NCBI GenBank assembly: GCA_017590115.1
Contig: JAGGNK010010226.1
Location: forward strand, 6,173,732-6,237,731
Direction: 5' to 3'
DNA length: 64,000 nt
Source of the DNA: Montifringilla adamsi
Taxonomy: Eukaryota; Chordata; Aves; Passeriformes; Passeridae
A program made the position numbers and the translations under genes. The notes beneath the pieces were generated by a model. That model saw nothing but the letters and a program-made list of their open reading frames with translations, made no database searches and was not told the origin of the DNA. How positions within the stretch are numbered: position 1 is the stretch's first letter; each line of letters begins with the position of its first letter. Below, piece by piece: positions 23,799-37,105 of this stretch.

Positions 23799-26328
23799 AG
23801 GGGAAGCTGCTACTTTGCCACAGAAAACTTTTCAGCCTGTTTCTCCAGGGCTAGAGGAATGCTTTCAGTCAATTAACAATCTGGCAAAAGCTTTCCAGCT
23901 TGCATGCAAGAACCCCACGGCACTAAACAGAACCTTGTCCCTGTTAAGTTCTTTACAATACACTGCTATGAACAAATAAGATCTTCCATGTCACTACACA
24001 GGAATTTTTCACCAAGACCCAAAAAACATTCACTTTGTGACACCTTCTAAATACAGCCACGCTGGAATAGTCCTGCTCAAAACATCTTAGGGGTTCCTGG
24101 GATGTAGAATACCTATAAAGTCATCACATTCAAATCACAGTGGTGGTTCCTTACCCATGAATTTGCTGTGATCTCTTTCCAATCTATTTTTATTGTAGGC
24201 TGTTTCAGCATCCTGTGGTGATCAGTGCTGCAGTTTTAATAATTTCATAGCCAAGGTCTCATGAATTCAGTAGTAGGGTGTGTGTTATTATTAAAACCAT
24301 GCTTGCAGGTACCTTCCCTGCTTCCACTGAAATTTCTCTGTAATTTGTCTGGCATAGCTAAAAGAAAAATTTTCAGCTTTGAGCCTCAGAAGCTGAATAT
24401 GAATTATAGCGAGTTGAAAAAATACAGGAGAGGCTTTTGCTTGTACACTTCATCTCTCAACAGTTCTAAATCACTTACCTTCAAATGACTTACCCTCAAA
24501 TAATCACTTTGCTAGTGGAAATTAAAATTTAGAAACTTTCTCCAAGTTTAAGATTCTCCTCTCCAGTGGTGAGCATCTGGGAACAGTTACAGCCCTGAAT
24601 ATTATACATAAACGCACATTTAACTTTTTAAACAAGTCAGACACAACTATAAATTTTATTTAAGGTAATTTGAAGTTTGAAAACTCTTGCTTGAACTTCC
24701 CTCACAAAAGCATTTTAATACTGAAAAAAACCCCAATGTATTTGGTTATACTTTAAAAGTAAGAAAAAAAGAGCTTTCTTAGGAATGCTTTTAGAAATTT
24801 CAGGACCAGAACAGAAGACTAGCACTTACATGAATTCATTATCTGCTTCAAAACTATTTATTCAGAAGCAATGGAACAGAAACAAATTAAAATGTCCCTT
24901 TAGATTTCACTCAGGAAATATATTCTTTTATAGGTCTTTGACTCCAGCCTTCTGACAGCTAAAATTAACTTTGCATTACTGAAACAGATAATGTGCTGTC
25001 CTTATTCTATTCAGAGATAATACAGTAAATACTGATTAGGTTTAACACATGAGGTTTAGAGCAGCAACATTTCTTAATTTATATTAGTTTGTATTTGTGA
25101 ATGATGTCTAGCTGCCCATTGGGCTTCACTATTTCAAAACTTCATTTAAAATCAACATGTCAGCTTTAATATTTTTTGTGGGGTTTTTTAAGTGCTTCTA
25201 TGTGTATGCATTTATACAAATATTACTTTAAATCACTAAAACTTAATAATAAACATTCTCTTTATTTCCTGCTGCCTGCCAGACAGCTTGCTTGTACAAA
25301 AAAAAAATTCCTATTTTGGATTAAATCTGTTATGTATTTTGAGGGAATGTAATAATCTTGATACAGTAGCAGAAAAATGATGACTTTATAGTGCCATAAA
25401 ATGTGTCCTTTTCCCAGGATTTTCAAGACTGCAATATGTAGGTTAATACAATCAAATCCCAACTACATAATGTGACCCATGGTGATGAGAATCATGTAAA
25501 AGCACCATGTGCATTATAGGTAAGGGGAATGGTTTGGTGGCTTTTTTAAGCAATCCTGTCCCTTTTCACTTTTGGACAGGCAGCTTGGTCAGTGCACAAA
25601 AATTTGTGTCACACAGTGCACTTGTCCTACACCCTAGACCACCCCACTTATTCCAAAGGCTCTAATATATTTCTTAATTAAATCTTGACAATGAAATTGT
25701 AGTTCATGAAAACAATCCACGGTGGTTTGCAAGAGAGTGTCTGTGCATATTAAACCAACTCTTGACCAGATTGGGTTTTTTACAGTTCAGTCAGGTATGC
25801 CTTGAAAGCATTATCAGGGATAAGTGGTGGGTATTTGAATAATAAGCACTCTATGTCTGCCTCTGGGATGAAATACAAAGCTCCTCAGGCAGTCTGCAGG
25901 GCTGTGAAGCTCAGTCAGAATGTTTGGTATTTTGTTCTGCTGCAAGCAGCCACAGTTTACTTAGACACCAAGTTATTTTTCTGATCCTTTTTCCCTGGCA
26001 GCAGTGGTGCCTCATCAGCCCATGTAGCCAGAGGTGTTATTATTCCCATTCTCTCTAACTCCCCTCTCTGACCTATATTCACTCATCTGTTTGTTAGTCT
26101 TTCACTTATAAATAGACTTTAAATGTTACTGTGTGAATTCAAACTTATGTTAATAGATAACACCACCCACTCCTACTAAATAGAAATACTATTTTTCATC
26201 ATCTTATATGCTTAGACCCATAATTAAGATAAATTTCAAGCACACTTAAAACATCTCAGTCCAAATGCATGCACATTTCAGAAGTGCTCTTATTAGTAAC
26301 TTGGTGATAATTATTTTCTTCTTGCAGT

Positions 26329-26456
26329 TAGAGGTGAATTTTATTCCTGAAAAACAGCGTTGCTTTTCAAAGGACAAAGTTAATGTCCCCATTTATTTGA
26401 AATGCTACTTTTCATTTGAAACAGTGACAGTTTTGACCTTGCTTGCTCTGTGGTGA
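26329..26456 (+). other. Possible terminal-exon-like frame after a splice-acceptor motif
   Basis: The motif TTTTCTTCTTGCAG (AG at 26327-26328) is followed by about 42 open codons ending at TGA. The translation begins LEVNFIPEKQRCFSKD and ends with a hydrophobic stretch (VTVLTLLALW), as a GPI-signal or membrane-anchor end might. No partner exon, polyadenylation context or family match can be shown. Chance is the default explanation. Confidence 0.08.
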
Positions 26457-29400
26457 CTCCTTTACAAATCCAGATGCACCAGTCAGGCCAACGTTCAGCA
26501 GCATGTAAGAAGCCAAAGAGGTTGGAAGTGTAGTACCTCAGTTAAAAATTGTCACCAGAAGCCATGGTGTAAATTCACATGGAAGACTAAAGGGAAACTA
26601 GGAATTCCCATTCCAGTTTAAGATATTCCTACAGAGGTATATGTAATTTTTCTACACAGGAGAAGTAGATATCTAGAATTTAGTCTTCATTTAGAAAACG
26701 AAAACACTGAAATTGTAGAATAGGCACCTGAAGCCACATGGAAATTGTGTCTGTGCAGCACACCAGCAAAAAGAAACACAGCCACCAAACCAGCTGGTGT
26801 AGATGGTCTCAGGCTGCCCAGACCTGGCATCCTCTGGAGCAAAAATAATTTGACAATAACTAATTTTTTGGACAGAAAGTCATGGAAAATTTCTGCATGG
26901 CCAGGATGTTCCTGAAATGCCAGGAGGAAGTGAGGTGGACCAGAAAATTCCTGGGGGAAGTGCTGCCTGCACTGCATTTGTACACTTATCCATAGGTATT
27001 GGGACAATTTTCTGCCCTTCAGTTCTTACCACCCCTTCATTTGCAAGAGCCAGGAACAGAGATAAAGACTGTCAGGTGTGAGTGTGCTTAGAGGACAGCA
27101 GCTGGAATGAGACAATTCTCTAGGAAGGCACAATTCACCACAGCAACTCATTTTACTCAGTTTCATGGTCAGCACAGGAAGCTGACCCCAAGTTTGAGCC
27201 CCAGAGCAATCTCCAATGTGCTTCCAGAGCCAGACTTAGCACCTGCTGGGCCAGTCCATTTGCCAGTCTTTTATGGTGGGAAATGCTGCAGCCATGACTC
27301 AGGGCCAAAGCAATGTTTGATTTGAGCCTGTAATCATCTCTCAGATATTCTCCCTCAGGCTGGTAGCTCTTGTGGCACCAAAACATGGTTGTTATATATA
27401 ATTCTTACCACATGGTTGGGTTTTTTTCTTTCAGACAAAAGCTAAAAAGATGAAAACCCACATCCTAACCTGGTAAAGTAACATTTTCACACCATAACAC
27501 TTGAATTACATGGCTGTGCTGTGGCATGAGGGAGTCAGAATTCGGATACAAAGGATGCTCTTGGAGGGGGACAGATGTGGTGCTGCCCTGTGTCATTACT
27601 GCTGCTCTGCAGCAGGCTCAGACATAAAACCTGTAGGCTTTGGTGTTCAGGTTTTTCCTGTTAGAAATTGGCTTGTTCTCTGAGAGACACAATTTTAGTG
27701 CACAAACAGCCTGGATAATAAAACAGGAGGCAAAAAGGGAACACAGCCAGAGTGCAAGGGCAGCATCTCCTCAGGAAAATGAGGGAAAGAGGGAAGAGAG
27801 CTGGAGTGAAACCATGACAGGATAGGATTTATGAGGCATAACATTCCACAATACCCACAGCCTTTTCCAGCCCTCCTAGGGGAGAGATGGAGGTTGCTTT
27901 TACGCACTGGGATATCAAAATTTAGGAAGTCAAGCAGCCATCTATCTGGTCTGTGGGTAAGACAGAAGTAAACAGGAAAAGTGTGCATCTCAGATAAATT
28001 CCTATAATTTTAAAATAGTACCCTGCTAGTTAAATAAAAATAATATATACTCTTTCTAAATCAAATTAGTTTTTCAGATTTTTTTCAGGATTCTAAATAA
28101 GATAACAGTAAAGGTCACAAAATGATATATTACTATTTATCTGTGTAAACGATAGGAAGAATTTTAAGAAACATATTTTTCGTACAGTGAAATCAAAATT
28201 TAAACCATAGGTTTCCTTAAATAAGTGTATCTGTAAGAGATGGTATTCAAGGAGTTTAGACAAATTATCAGACTGATATTTCTAGATGCAAAATCATTAA
28301 AAATATCTTCAGAGTGATCTCCAGATTAAAAGTGACACACTGAATGTCTTAATTTGATGACTTAATTTATTCTCTGACATTGAGTAAAGTAGGTTTCTCT
28401 TGCCCAGAAATGTAAAATAAATAACTGCAAACACCCATGATGAAAAAAAAAATCTAAAGGAAAACAAACTCTCACGTTGTAAAAACATAAAAGTTACATA
28501 AGCAACATTTTTAGACATATTTGGGAAGGCAATACTTTTACCCCACAGTGAGTTAGAAATGCTCATGGTGTTTTCCTGTGGTGTTCATCACTACAGATTT
28601 TTCCAAAAGCCAGTGAAGGCCTCTGCCCCAACCCCCATGGGCATTGGCCTTAGGTTTTAGAAATGCACTGCCCTCTGGTTTTACTCTGCACCTCCTGGAT
28701 ATCAGCTTTTCACATCACCTTATCACTCCTGCAAATCAGAGATGGGCTCTCAAGTCAAGCATCTGAGATTATAAAGAGGGGCAAGAGCCTTGCTTAAGTG
28801 ACTTCAGAGCTGGTAACTGATATTAGAACAGAAAGAGAACTAAAGCTGATTTTAAGATCCAGAGGCAAGTGTCTAATCCTGAAGTTTTTAGTTTCTTTTC
28901 CCTTTCATTACCAATTCGTCCTAAGGCACAAAATCAGCATGACAACTCTTTTTTGTTTGGTTTGAGGGTTTTTTTTGTTTTTTGCAAAGCTGCAGGAAGT
29001 CAAAAATCACATTTAGAGTGGAAAATATGTGGATAGATTTAGGCATCAGCACCTGAATGAATTTCATGATAATTAGATTCCTCTCTAAGGTATGAAACAG
29101 CAATTCTATTTCCCTCTTCACTCTTCTCTAGCAAACCTGGAGATACAATAATGTCATACAACATATTGCAATGTGACAGCAGAGTGCTGATATGTCCTAT
29201 TCAGGCATTTGTTATTTTAGGTGTGGGATGGTTTTTCAATATATTCAACAACACTTTAAAATATTTGCCTAAATTAGATTTTTTACCTTCTGTTGTGCAA
29301 ATCTAGATTCTTTTCATCCATACAGGCACATTCAAGCTAAAAGGAGCTGTTGTCAACACTAACAGAAATACTTTGTAGGAAGTAGAAATCCCTATGAAAA

Positions 29401-29929
29401 CCAACAGGATGCAGAAGGCAGATACTATATTCTGTAGCATGCACAGTAATAGTTTGACCAGATGTTTATAATTAACTAAGAAACAGCCAGACTACTACAA
29501 ATATTGTAGTGCTCCCTGTTTTGTTCAGAAATGTGCACATTCAGAACTAAAATACTCTGTTCATCCCTTCCTTTTGAACACAAGAATTAACTAGTGGTAC
29601 AGGTAACCACTAAAAGGATACCCCCCCAAAAAATAGGTTTATAGACTCATGTTGAAGTTATCTTATATTTGGAAGGCAGTAGTCTGCAAACCAGGTAATG
29701 CTGTTATTTTCATGTCTTGCTTCCAGTGCTTCTAACAATGCTCAGGACACATTTTGAAGAAATACTTATCTAAAATATTATGCATGTATCACTTTTCCCT
29801 GCTTGAAGCAGCTGGAATAACTGGTGCTTCTAACATATTTCCAGGTTAGTTGTTACAAGTGACTTCATAGCTCAGAAATGACAACAGCTGGTAGAGAGCG
29901 GGAATGATTCCAAAAGTAATTTTGGAAGT

Positions 29930-30060
29930 GAAGGAATTGAAGATTCTATTGCGTATTTGTATTTGTTAACTATGCTCATTAGCTGAGTCAGAATTTAGTA
30001 AAATTAATTATATTTTAATTAACTAGAATCATCTACCAAACAAAGTTAAGTGCTTCTTTA
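29930..30060. promoter_or_regulatory. Candidate conserved non-coding element
   Basis: An AT-rich block with dense homeodomain-like cores (TTAATTATATTTTAATTAAC near 30004-30023) and an AP-1/MARE-like GCTGAGTCAG near 29982-29991. It contains no simple repeat or open frame. Assignment is by texture only. Confidence 0.15.
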
Positions 30061-30230
30061 ACCTTTTGCATAGTTTACTTTTTTGGTTTTTGCTCAATGT
30101 GTTGCCATGAATCCTTGGTGTGGAACTAGCCTAACTGTTTATACTTAATTTATTTGAAAGTTGCCATGACTTGTAGAACTGAGAAAAGATAGCCACTAGG
30201 CAATGAACCTGACTTTTGAAACTATATACT

Positions 30231-30287
30231 CTTTTTTTTTCCCCCCTAGAATACTCTTTTTTTAATTTTTTTTTATTTTATTTTTAA
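30231..30287. repeat. T/C-rich low-complexity tract
   Basis: Runs of T9, C6, T7, T8 and mixed T/A fill about 57 bp. No gene or element is visible inside it. Confidence 0.85.
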
Positions 30288-30689
30288 CCTTCCCTGAAGG
30301 CCAATGGTATTAATATCTCCTAAGCTGCAAGTTGCCTTCTAGAACAGTTCAAGCACAGACAATTGCCTTTTTCTGGTAAAATGTGTCCTTGATTTTGGCA
30401 CAGCTCTGAAAACTCACCCCTAAATCAGGAACATCTGTGGACAAACTGGAGGAAACAGCCCATTTAAAAAGAAACATTTGTCTCATTCATTGTGCATAGT
30501 GAATTTCAAAGCACTACACTGAGTTAGGAATAAATCACCTGTACAAAGCAGGGCTGTGAGGGACTCTGCAGAGAAGGATTTTAGGGATCACAAACAATGC
30601 CATGCTATTGGAGAGGGGGAAAAAAACCCATAAAATATTATAGTGTAATACATAAAACATCACCCCAGACCAGTAATTTTTCACCACTT

Positions 30690-31032
30690 TAGTAGGGTCA
30701 GGGTCATATTGGAAAGCGCACAGGAAAAGAACAAGATAAAAAATTCAAATAAGTAGAAAATGTAGAGTAAGAAGAAATATCAAAGAAATCAAGTTATTTA
30801 GTCTAAACAAAGGAAGCACGTTTGGAAGCCCAGAGGCTGTTGCAGTGAGGGAGGGACAAAAACTGGCTTCATGCCCACACAGAGCCCAGCATGCCTGGCA
30901 ACAAGGGAGGTTTAGCTCCAAATTCTGACTGTGTTGGGAAATGGTGCCTAGGAATTGTTTATTTCTATTGCTGGAGTGCCTTAAACAAGAGAAACGTAAA
31001 TATTTGTCAGATGTGACAGTAACACTGGCATG
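30690..31032 (+). mobile_element. Ancient CR1/L3-like LINE relic
   Basis: Two blocks in the right order match the 3' part of old amniote CR1/L3 elements. Block one (about 30693-30820) runs from GGTCATATTGGAAAG through AGTTATTTAGTCTAAACAAA, the counterpart of the family's 'ctgggtttgtttagcct..agagaa' segment. Block two (about 30968-31030) contains GAGTGCCTTAAAC and AATATTTGTCAGATGTG, the counterpart of the 'ggaggtctttaaa...aacatctgtcaggg' segment. Spacing between them is about that expected. Divergence is high, so the family level (CR1 versus L3) and exact edges are uncertain. This is recognition from memory of the family pattern, not an alignment score. Confidence 0.55.
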
Positions 31033-31884
31033 GTAAAACACTCAAGACTACTGTTCAAAACCAGTTTTCCAACAGATTATATTTCTGTCTTGTATATACT
31101 ATTTTCACAAAGTGAGTTTTGCCTTCACAGAAGATTAAAATTGGGACTGGCATAACTGGATGTTTGGCTAGTGTAAATAAAAGTCTTTGAGGGGTAATAA
31201 CTCCTTGCATTTTATTTTTGTCAACAGCACAGAAACTCTGGCAAAACATCAAAACCCAAACTTGCAGTCCTTGGAAGTCTTTCATTCCTCATTTCTGGCA
31301 AACTCAACTACTCAGACTTTCACATAAGCTTTTATTCTAGCTTTTATGTCAAAAATGCTTACACCCTTATTTGTGTTTTACCTACTTCATGTCTTCCTTT
31401 TGATCCCCTCTCTAACACTTCACACTCAACACACTGTCTGGGGACAGAACATCCTCTGCACTTTACCAAAGCTGAGGTGCCTACGTGTCAGAAGGATGCT
31501 CATGCAGGAGGCAGGGGATGTTTCCCACTCAAGGCTAGTTATTTGGTTTCAGAGAACATAATTGCACACTTGGGAGGCAGTAACTTCTTAATTACAATCC
31601 TCTGGGGAGTGGGAGGAATCAAAGCAGTGTCATGTCTGAAAGGGACTTGACACAAGTAGCCAAAGTGGCCTAATCCCATCAGAGGAGAAAGCACTTGATC
31701 TGTGCACCAGCAAGCGCCCAGCCTTCTTCAGGCACTCTATAATTAAGTATTTAAAATTGCTCCCCTCAGTGCACTTCTCTGCTTCTGCTCTTCTATCAGC
31801 TTCATCCCTGAAATCACCAGCCTGGTTAAGCAGCCCTGATTTCTGCTTCCTGCCTCGTGCACTCTCCAGATCCAGTGGCTGGGG
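31033..31884. other. Gene-free unique DNA
   Basis: Nothing recognisable. A 71-codon ATG frame at 31346 begins with a hydrophobic run but matches no family and is probably chance. Confidence 0.65.
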
Positions 31885-31936
31885 GTGGGATCGTGGCTAA
31901 GGCACTGGGCTGGGGGTCAGCTCTCACTTCCTGCAT
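31885..31936 (+). mobile_element. MIR-like CORE-SINE relic
   Basis: The run GTGGCTAAGGCACTGGGCTG (31893-31912), followed by GGGGTCAG, matches the tRNA-derived head of amniote MIR-type SINEs ('gtggcctagtggatagagcactgggctgggagtcagg'). Only about 50 bp are recognisable. The B-box and conserved core that should follow are not clear, so the copy is old or truncated. Confidence 0.45.
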
Positions 31937-34479
31937 ATATCACACACACACTGGGTTTTGGGTGTCTATCATGAGGCACATCAGCTGAATGCCCACAGGA
32001 ATTCTGAATGCATGAAATTATCCCAGAAATTATCACTTATTTAAAAGTTAAGGCCTGGATGTTGGAAAGAACTCATGCTTGAGAACAGTGTTGGAGCACA
32101 TGCTGGTTTTATTTATTTTAAAGTATCATCCGAGTTTAAAAAGAACTAAAACACATTGCTGGATCAGGACATGTGACTGACTAAAAAAAGGGAATATCCA
32201 CACCACTTCTAAAGTGTGTCATTTAAAAAGGAATGCAATTATTCCTTCTGCAACCAGCAGCCAACCTGCAGCTCGTGGCAGTTAGGAACAAGCACTTTCT
32301 CCAGGCACGATTTTTCCATGCATCCATTTCGGGCACTTTCCTGCCTATTGTCTAGCCCTAGTGCCAAACAAAATCAGGATCTTGGAGTTGAAAGAGAAGA
32401 CACTGATGAAATCAAGAGTGGCTTCCCTTACAAAGCAGTGTGAAGCAGGCACTTATTTTAGCTGAGGAGCAGAGTGCTGCCCAGCCCTCCAACCACCACT
32501 TTGTGAAGTGTTTCAGGTCATTTTTCCTACAAACCCCACATTTCACAGTAGGAAATAATATAAGAAACTTTTAGGGTTATTATCTGTAAGTTCTCTTTCT
32601 TGGAATAGAGCAAACCACCAAATCCATGAAAACTAGGTACCATTAACACCACCAGAGATGTCCTCTGATGTGGGTAAACTCATCCACAGCTAAACCAGGG
32701 TGGAAGACAATGAAATTGCAAGCACTAAACATCTCTTTATATAAAATGGGTAATTTTTTAATGCTACAACCACGAAAGGAAAAAAATGAATGAAAGAATC
32801 TTTTTGTAAAAAATTATAACCTGCAGAAAACTGAACATTTTCAGACATTTTTACCAATCTTGAACTTTGGCACCAGAAAAACATACTCCACAGGGCTGGT
32901 GCCTCATTAATACAGCCACAGCACTGCAATCCATGAAGGAAGAAATGGGGGAGGAGGACTGTGCTAATTTAGCTCTGAGCTCCACAGAAGAGAATGTCAC
33001 ACTCACTCCCCCTCAGCAGTGGGCTTTTCATATGGCTGCATCGAGGATGGCTGGTGGCTGAAAAGAGAAATTGCTACTGCTGAGAGAGAGCAAGTCAGTC
33101 ACTCACCAGCCCAGTGCCTTTTTCTGCTGTCCTTAACAACAGTACACCTCTTGCCCTGTTAAAATACGGTCCCTCTCACTTAGTCCAGGTCCAAGTTGAG
33201 ACAGAACAGAATGAGGCATGCTGATTTCAGGTTGTAAGTTTTTGTTGAAAACGTCTATCAAAGTGAAAGATCTTTGTGGTTTCTCAAAACCAGGTTTTGC
33301 TTATTAGCCCTTTATCCTTTAGTGAACAAAGGGAGTCAAATGTGTGTTTTGCTGTGAATCCTCTAGGCAATGTCATCCAGATATTTATTACATGTACTCA
33401 TCCCATGGGGCTTTCTCTACTGTAGCCTACAGCCTAAGATTATTCGTTTTCTATTTTCCCATCATATATAAAACAAAATGGTTGTTTTCATCTTGGGGTC
33501 TGTAAACCTTTATATGAACAGCTTCTAAGAGATTCACTCAAAACAATTAGGCAAAAAACAAACCCACCACACTACTAGTGCATGACATCAGTTATCACAT
33601 GGGGATCTGCATTTCTACAGGAAGATTTTTAGTAATCTACACATTGGCTTAAAGTTTAAAACTACTGCAGAAGCTAAATACACCTAAATAATATCTGCAT
33701 GGTCAATAGCAGAAGGCAGATAACCCTTGAGAGAGACTACAAAAATTAAAAGAAAAGAATATGCACAGAAATATATCCATTAGGGTCTTATTGTCTAAAA
33801 TAAAGTGACTGAAATAAAATAAAAGGGAGATCTGATGAAAATACAAGAAAAATTGAGATGTATCAGATGACGACAGGAATAAGAACAAGAAAACCCCACC
33901 ATGGGTTAACTGGCCACAAGTTGTACAATTTACAAATAATGGAACCTTAAGAGAAGAGAACAGGCAGGAAGGCAAGCCAACATTTTATACCAAACAATTA
34001 TTAATGCACTGACAGTCTGAACATTAAGTTAAGGTTCTATAATGAGGCTAACAGTCTGTGGAGATGGTTCAGTCATAAGACTGTTCTCAGCTTAATGGGT
34101 GCCATAACCATTAAAGATGAAACACAATATTTGGAAGGCAGAATAGATACAAAGCAGAAGAACATGAGAGCAAACCAGGAAAAAAAAAAAAAAAAAAAAA
34201 ACTCTTGTTCCATTCAGACTTGGCACTGCACAGCAGGATGAAAAGAAAACACAATACTAGTTTCTCTGTATCTCCCACTGTTCTCACTTCTGGAAACTAA
34301 AGCTGAAGACACTCAAAAGCCAACCATAGCTTAGGCAATAAGTCTTCCATGGTTCCCTCTATAGTTAATGGATAAAGAAATCTTCCCCAAAAGAATAAAT
34401 CACAGCAGAAACTTGCCTGTGATTTTTTTGTATCCTCTAGGATAATAGATTAGAAGTTTCTGACATGACAAAAGACAGA
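31937..34479. other. Gene-free DNA
   Basis: No supportable gene. It includes an A22 tract at 34180-34201. Some purine-rich sequence at 33.7-34.0 kb might be an unrecognised old repeat. Frames are below 91 codons. Confidence 0.65.
34180..34201. repeat. Poly-A tract, A22
   Basis: Twenty-two A after CAAACCAGG. It lies about 280 bp upstream of the CR1 fragment but shows no retrocopy of its own. Confidence 0.9.
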
Positions 34480-35283
34480 CACAAAGGGAGCTGGCCATAA
34501 ATTTGAGGACTGAGCAAACAAACATCATGAAGTTCAACACAGCCAAGTGCAAAGCTATGCACTCAGGCAAGAAAAACCCCAGGCACCTGCAAGGGCAGGA
34601 AATCAAGTGGGCTGATATTAGCCCTGCCAAAAAGGTCCTGAGGTTACCATGGGTGCCAGATTAATATAAACCAACACTGCACTCGTGTCAGAAACAAAGC
34701 AAATGACCTTTTTAAAATAAACAAATCCATTAGGTCAAGAGGTTATTATCCCAGTCCAGCCAGCACTGATCAGGCCAGACTTGCAGTACGTTCAGCCACT
34801 TCTGCAAAGAAGGGTGAGATCAAGATGGATGTGGAGAAAATGGAGAAAGTCCAGTCTATGAGATGATCAGGGCTCCGGGCACATGGCTTGTGAGAGAGGG
34901 TAGGAACGGGGGTTGTTCCCTCCCCAAAGAAGGGGTGATCTATCAGACTGAAAAAAGGATGATCTCATGCAAATGCTATTAGGGAGGCTAAAGACATGAA
35001 GCCAAACTGGTTTTGAGAGTGGCAGGTGAGATAATGAAGAATGACAACATTCACAAACATTGTCATTATAGGTTCAGGTTGGACATTGGGAAAACTTCCT
35101 CACTGGCAGAACAGGGCAGCTGTCCACAGAGCTTGTAATGTCTCAGTTATTGAGGATTTTCAAAACTCCGTGGCTGACCTGGTCTCTAATGTCAGCAAGT
35201 CCCCAGCTACAAAGAGGAGGCTGGATGATGCAACTTGCACATGCCCCATCCAAGCAAGACCTCTGGGATTCTGTGACTCTCCA
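34480..35283 (+). mobile_element. CR1 LINE fragment with the degenerate end of the RT ORF
   Basis: About 800 bp of a 5'-truncated CR1 in plus orientation. Near the left end, codons from 34526 read MKFNTAKCKAMHSGKKNPRH, the well-known C-terminal motif region of CR1 ORF2 downstream of the reverse-transcriptase core. That frame meets a stop near 34664, so the copy is dead. The 3' UTR-type blocks follow in order: GATGATCAGGGCTC (34862-34875), GGTTCAGGTTGGACATTGGG (35070-35089, 'gattggatattagg' class), GCAGAACAGGGCAGCTGTCC (35106-35125) and a tail-like GGGATTCTGTGACTC at 35267-35281. Extensive drift makes it older than the 13.5-kb copy. Edges are approximate. Confidence 0.88.
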
Positions 35284-35860
35284 CAGGAGTCTCACTGTCA
35301 ATGGGCTTAGGAAGACAAGTGTCCCCACACAGAATCAGGCAGTGTGAATGAACCTCTCTGAACCTGCAGGAGCAAACAAAGCTTCAGATCTCTTCGGCCT
35401 ATGGATTGTGTAAGTTAGAAGGAAAAGCTCGCTGCTGTCTTTCCTGTTTCACCAAATTAATATTACAAAGAGTGCTTCAAAGTGAGTCTGTGGGATCAAC
35501 CTCACACCTTGCAACAGGAAAAAGAAAGCCTTTGAAAACAATGTGGCACAGAATACAGGTATTCATCAGCTACATTAGGAGTCTCTAGATAATAAGCAAG
35601 TTAATGGCTGCAGTAAATTTCAAGTTGGTTATTGCAGGCTGGGGAACAAACAAAGCATGGGGGATGGTTAGCAAAATAGACCTAGACATCATGGGACTGG
35701 TAACTGTAGGTCTCAAGTATTTGGCAGTATTTTTTAAATTTTTTTTTCAATAGTGGAGTACCGAATTTAAATGAGATTAGATTTTAACCAGTGCTGCATG
35801 TCCACTATGGGAGGTGGAAACTGCATGTTTAGTAGGAAAGTAATCTGAATATGTGCCCAG

Positions 35861-35864
<4 letters not shown>

Positions 35865-35906
<42 letters not shown>
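35865..35906. repeat. Poly-A tract, A42
   Basis: Forty-two uninterrupted A after CCAGAATT, followed by GTGGGGAGAGGG. No retrocopy or target-site duplication is visible. It lies about 580 bp downstream of the CR1 end and so is not part of that element. Confidence 0.95.
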
Positions 35907-35908
<2 letters not shown>

Positions 35909-37090
35909 GGGGAGAGGGAATTGTTTGAGGTTTTTTTGAACACATTCTGAGATTTAGTAGAATCCTCACAGTCCTCTCCCATATTTGTGGTGGGGTTTTT
36001 TGTATTTCTGCATTGCTTGGATGACACCAGATCCAGGAATGTGGCAAAACAGTAAGAGAAGGTATTTCAGGCTATTAGACTTAACTTAAAGCATGAACTA
36101 CAAGATTTGACATCCCAAAGAGAGCTTGTTCCTCAGAAAGTTTTGGAAGTTCAAGCATTACATAAGCATCCAAAATTGCCAAGGTTCACCTTGGCACAAG
36201 GCTTTGTGACTAACACAACACTGACCACCCATGTCATATCTAGAGATTGAATAAAGCATGGTGCAAACCACAGATTAAATCATACATATCTGTCTCCTTG
36301 CTTCTACACCTCTCTTGGGACTACTGTGGTATGAAGGTTTTATCAGCAATACTGCAACAGCTTCAGAGGCAAAGAAAGGAATGAGCTGAAAAGGCCATTC
36401 CATACAAACACTGCTGAAGCTCGTTGTTAGCATCTCCAAAATTATCAGCCCTCATTTCTGAGATTCCAAGCCTCCTTCTCCCCCAGAATTCAGCCAATTC
36501 TTCTAGGGTGGATCTCAGTAGTAGTGCTCCTGTTTTTAAGCACTGCAGGGTAGAATATCATGCCTGAATAACCTCTCAGGAGATCATAGCAGGGTGACTT
36601 CTGCCCTCTGTTTCGATCTGTACAGCTGTTGGGGGTAAATGAAGGGGCAATTGGTTGCTTGCTTGGATGTGCCAGTATGGGCAGTAATATGGGAATAAAA
36701 TTGTTCTGTACTGACCAAGTTAGAAATGAGTAGCTGAACGTACTTGAATTTATGCCAGTAGTCTCAGTAAGGTATGGCAGAAACTGAGCAGTGACTTATG
36801 AGATCTGCCATCATCACCCAAGAGCTTGTTTTATAAATAATAGTTGATTGGCAGCAACTCAAAGAGTAAAAGACAGAAAGATTAATTCCCAGTTAAAGGA
36901 CTTAGCAGCATTGCTCCTTGTGGAAGAAAGGATAAATTACAAGTGACGAGGGGCCTCTGCAAGATGCTGTTGTGGCTGTGCACGCTTTGGAGAGGAAAGG
37001 GCTCCGGGGTAAGAAAGGCAGCTCACACATTTTTACTGGGACAGGCTGGGAGAGGAAAGTGAGGGGGCTGTTCAGCCAGAGGCACGGGAA

Positions 37091-37105
37091 GCAGCAGCAG
37101 CAGCA
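37091..37105. repeat. Short (CAG)n repeat
   Basis: About five CAG/GCA units in a GC-rich patch. It is too short to suggest instability. Confidence 0.7.

Larger units (their letters stand above)
23799..30689. other. Gene-free unique DNA
   Basis: No supportable gene. AT-rich sequence with enhancer-like texture occurs at 24.9-25.25 kb and 29.93-30.06 kb. A frame preceded by an acceptor-like TTTTCTTCTTGCAG lies at 26.3-26.46 kb. T/C-rich low-complexity sequence fills 30231-30287. Remaining frames are at most about 106 codons, unassigned and scattered on both strands. Confidence 0.65.
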
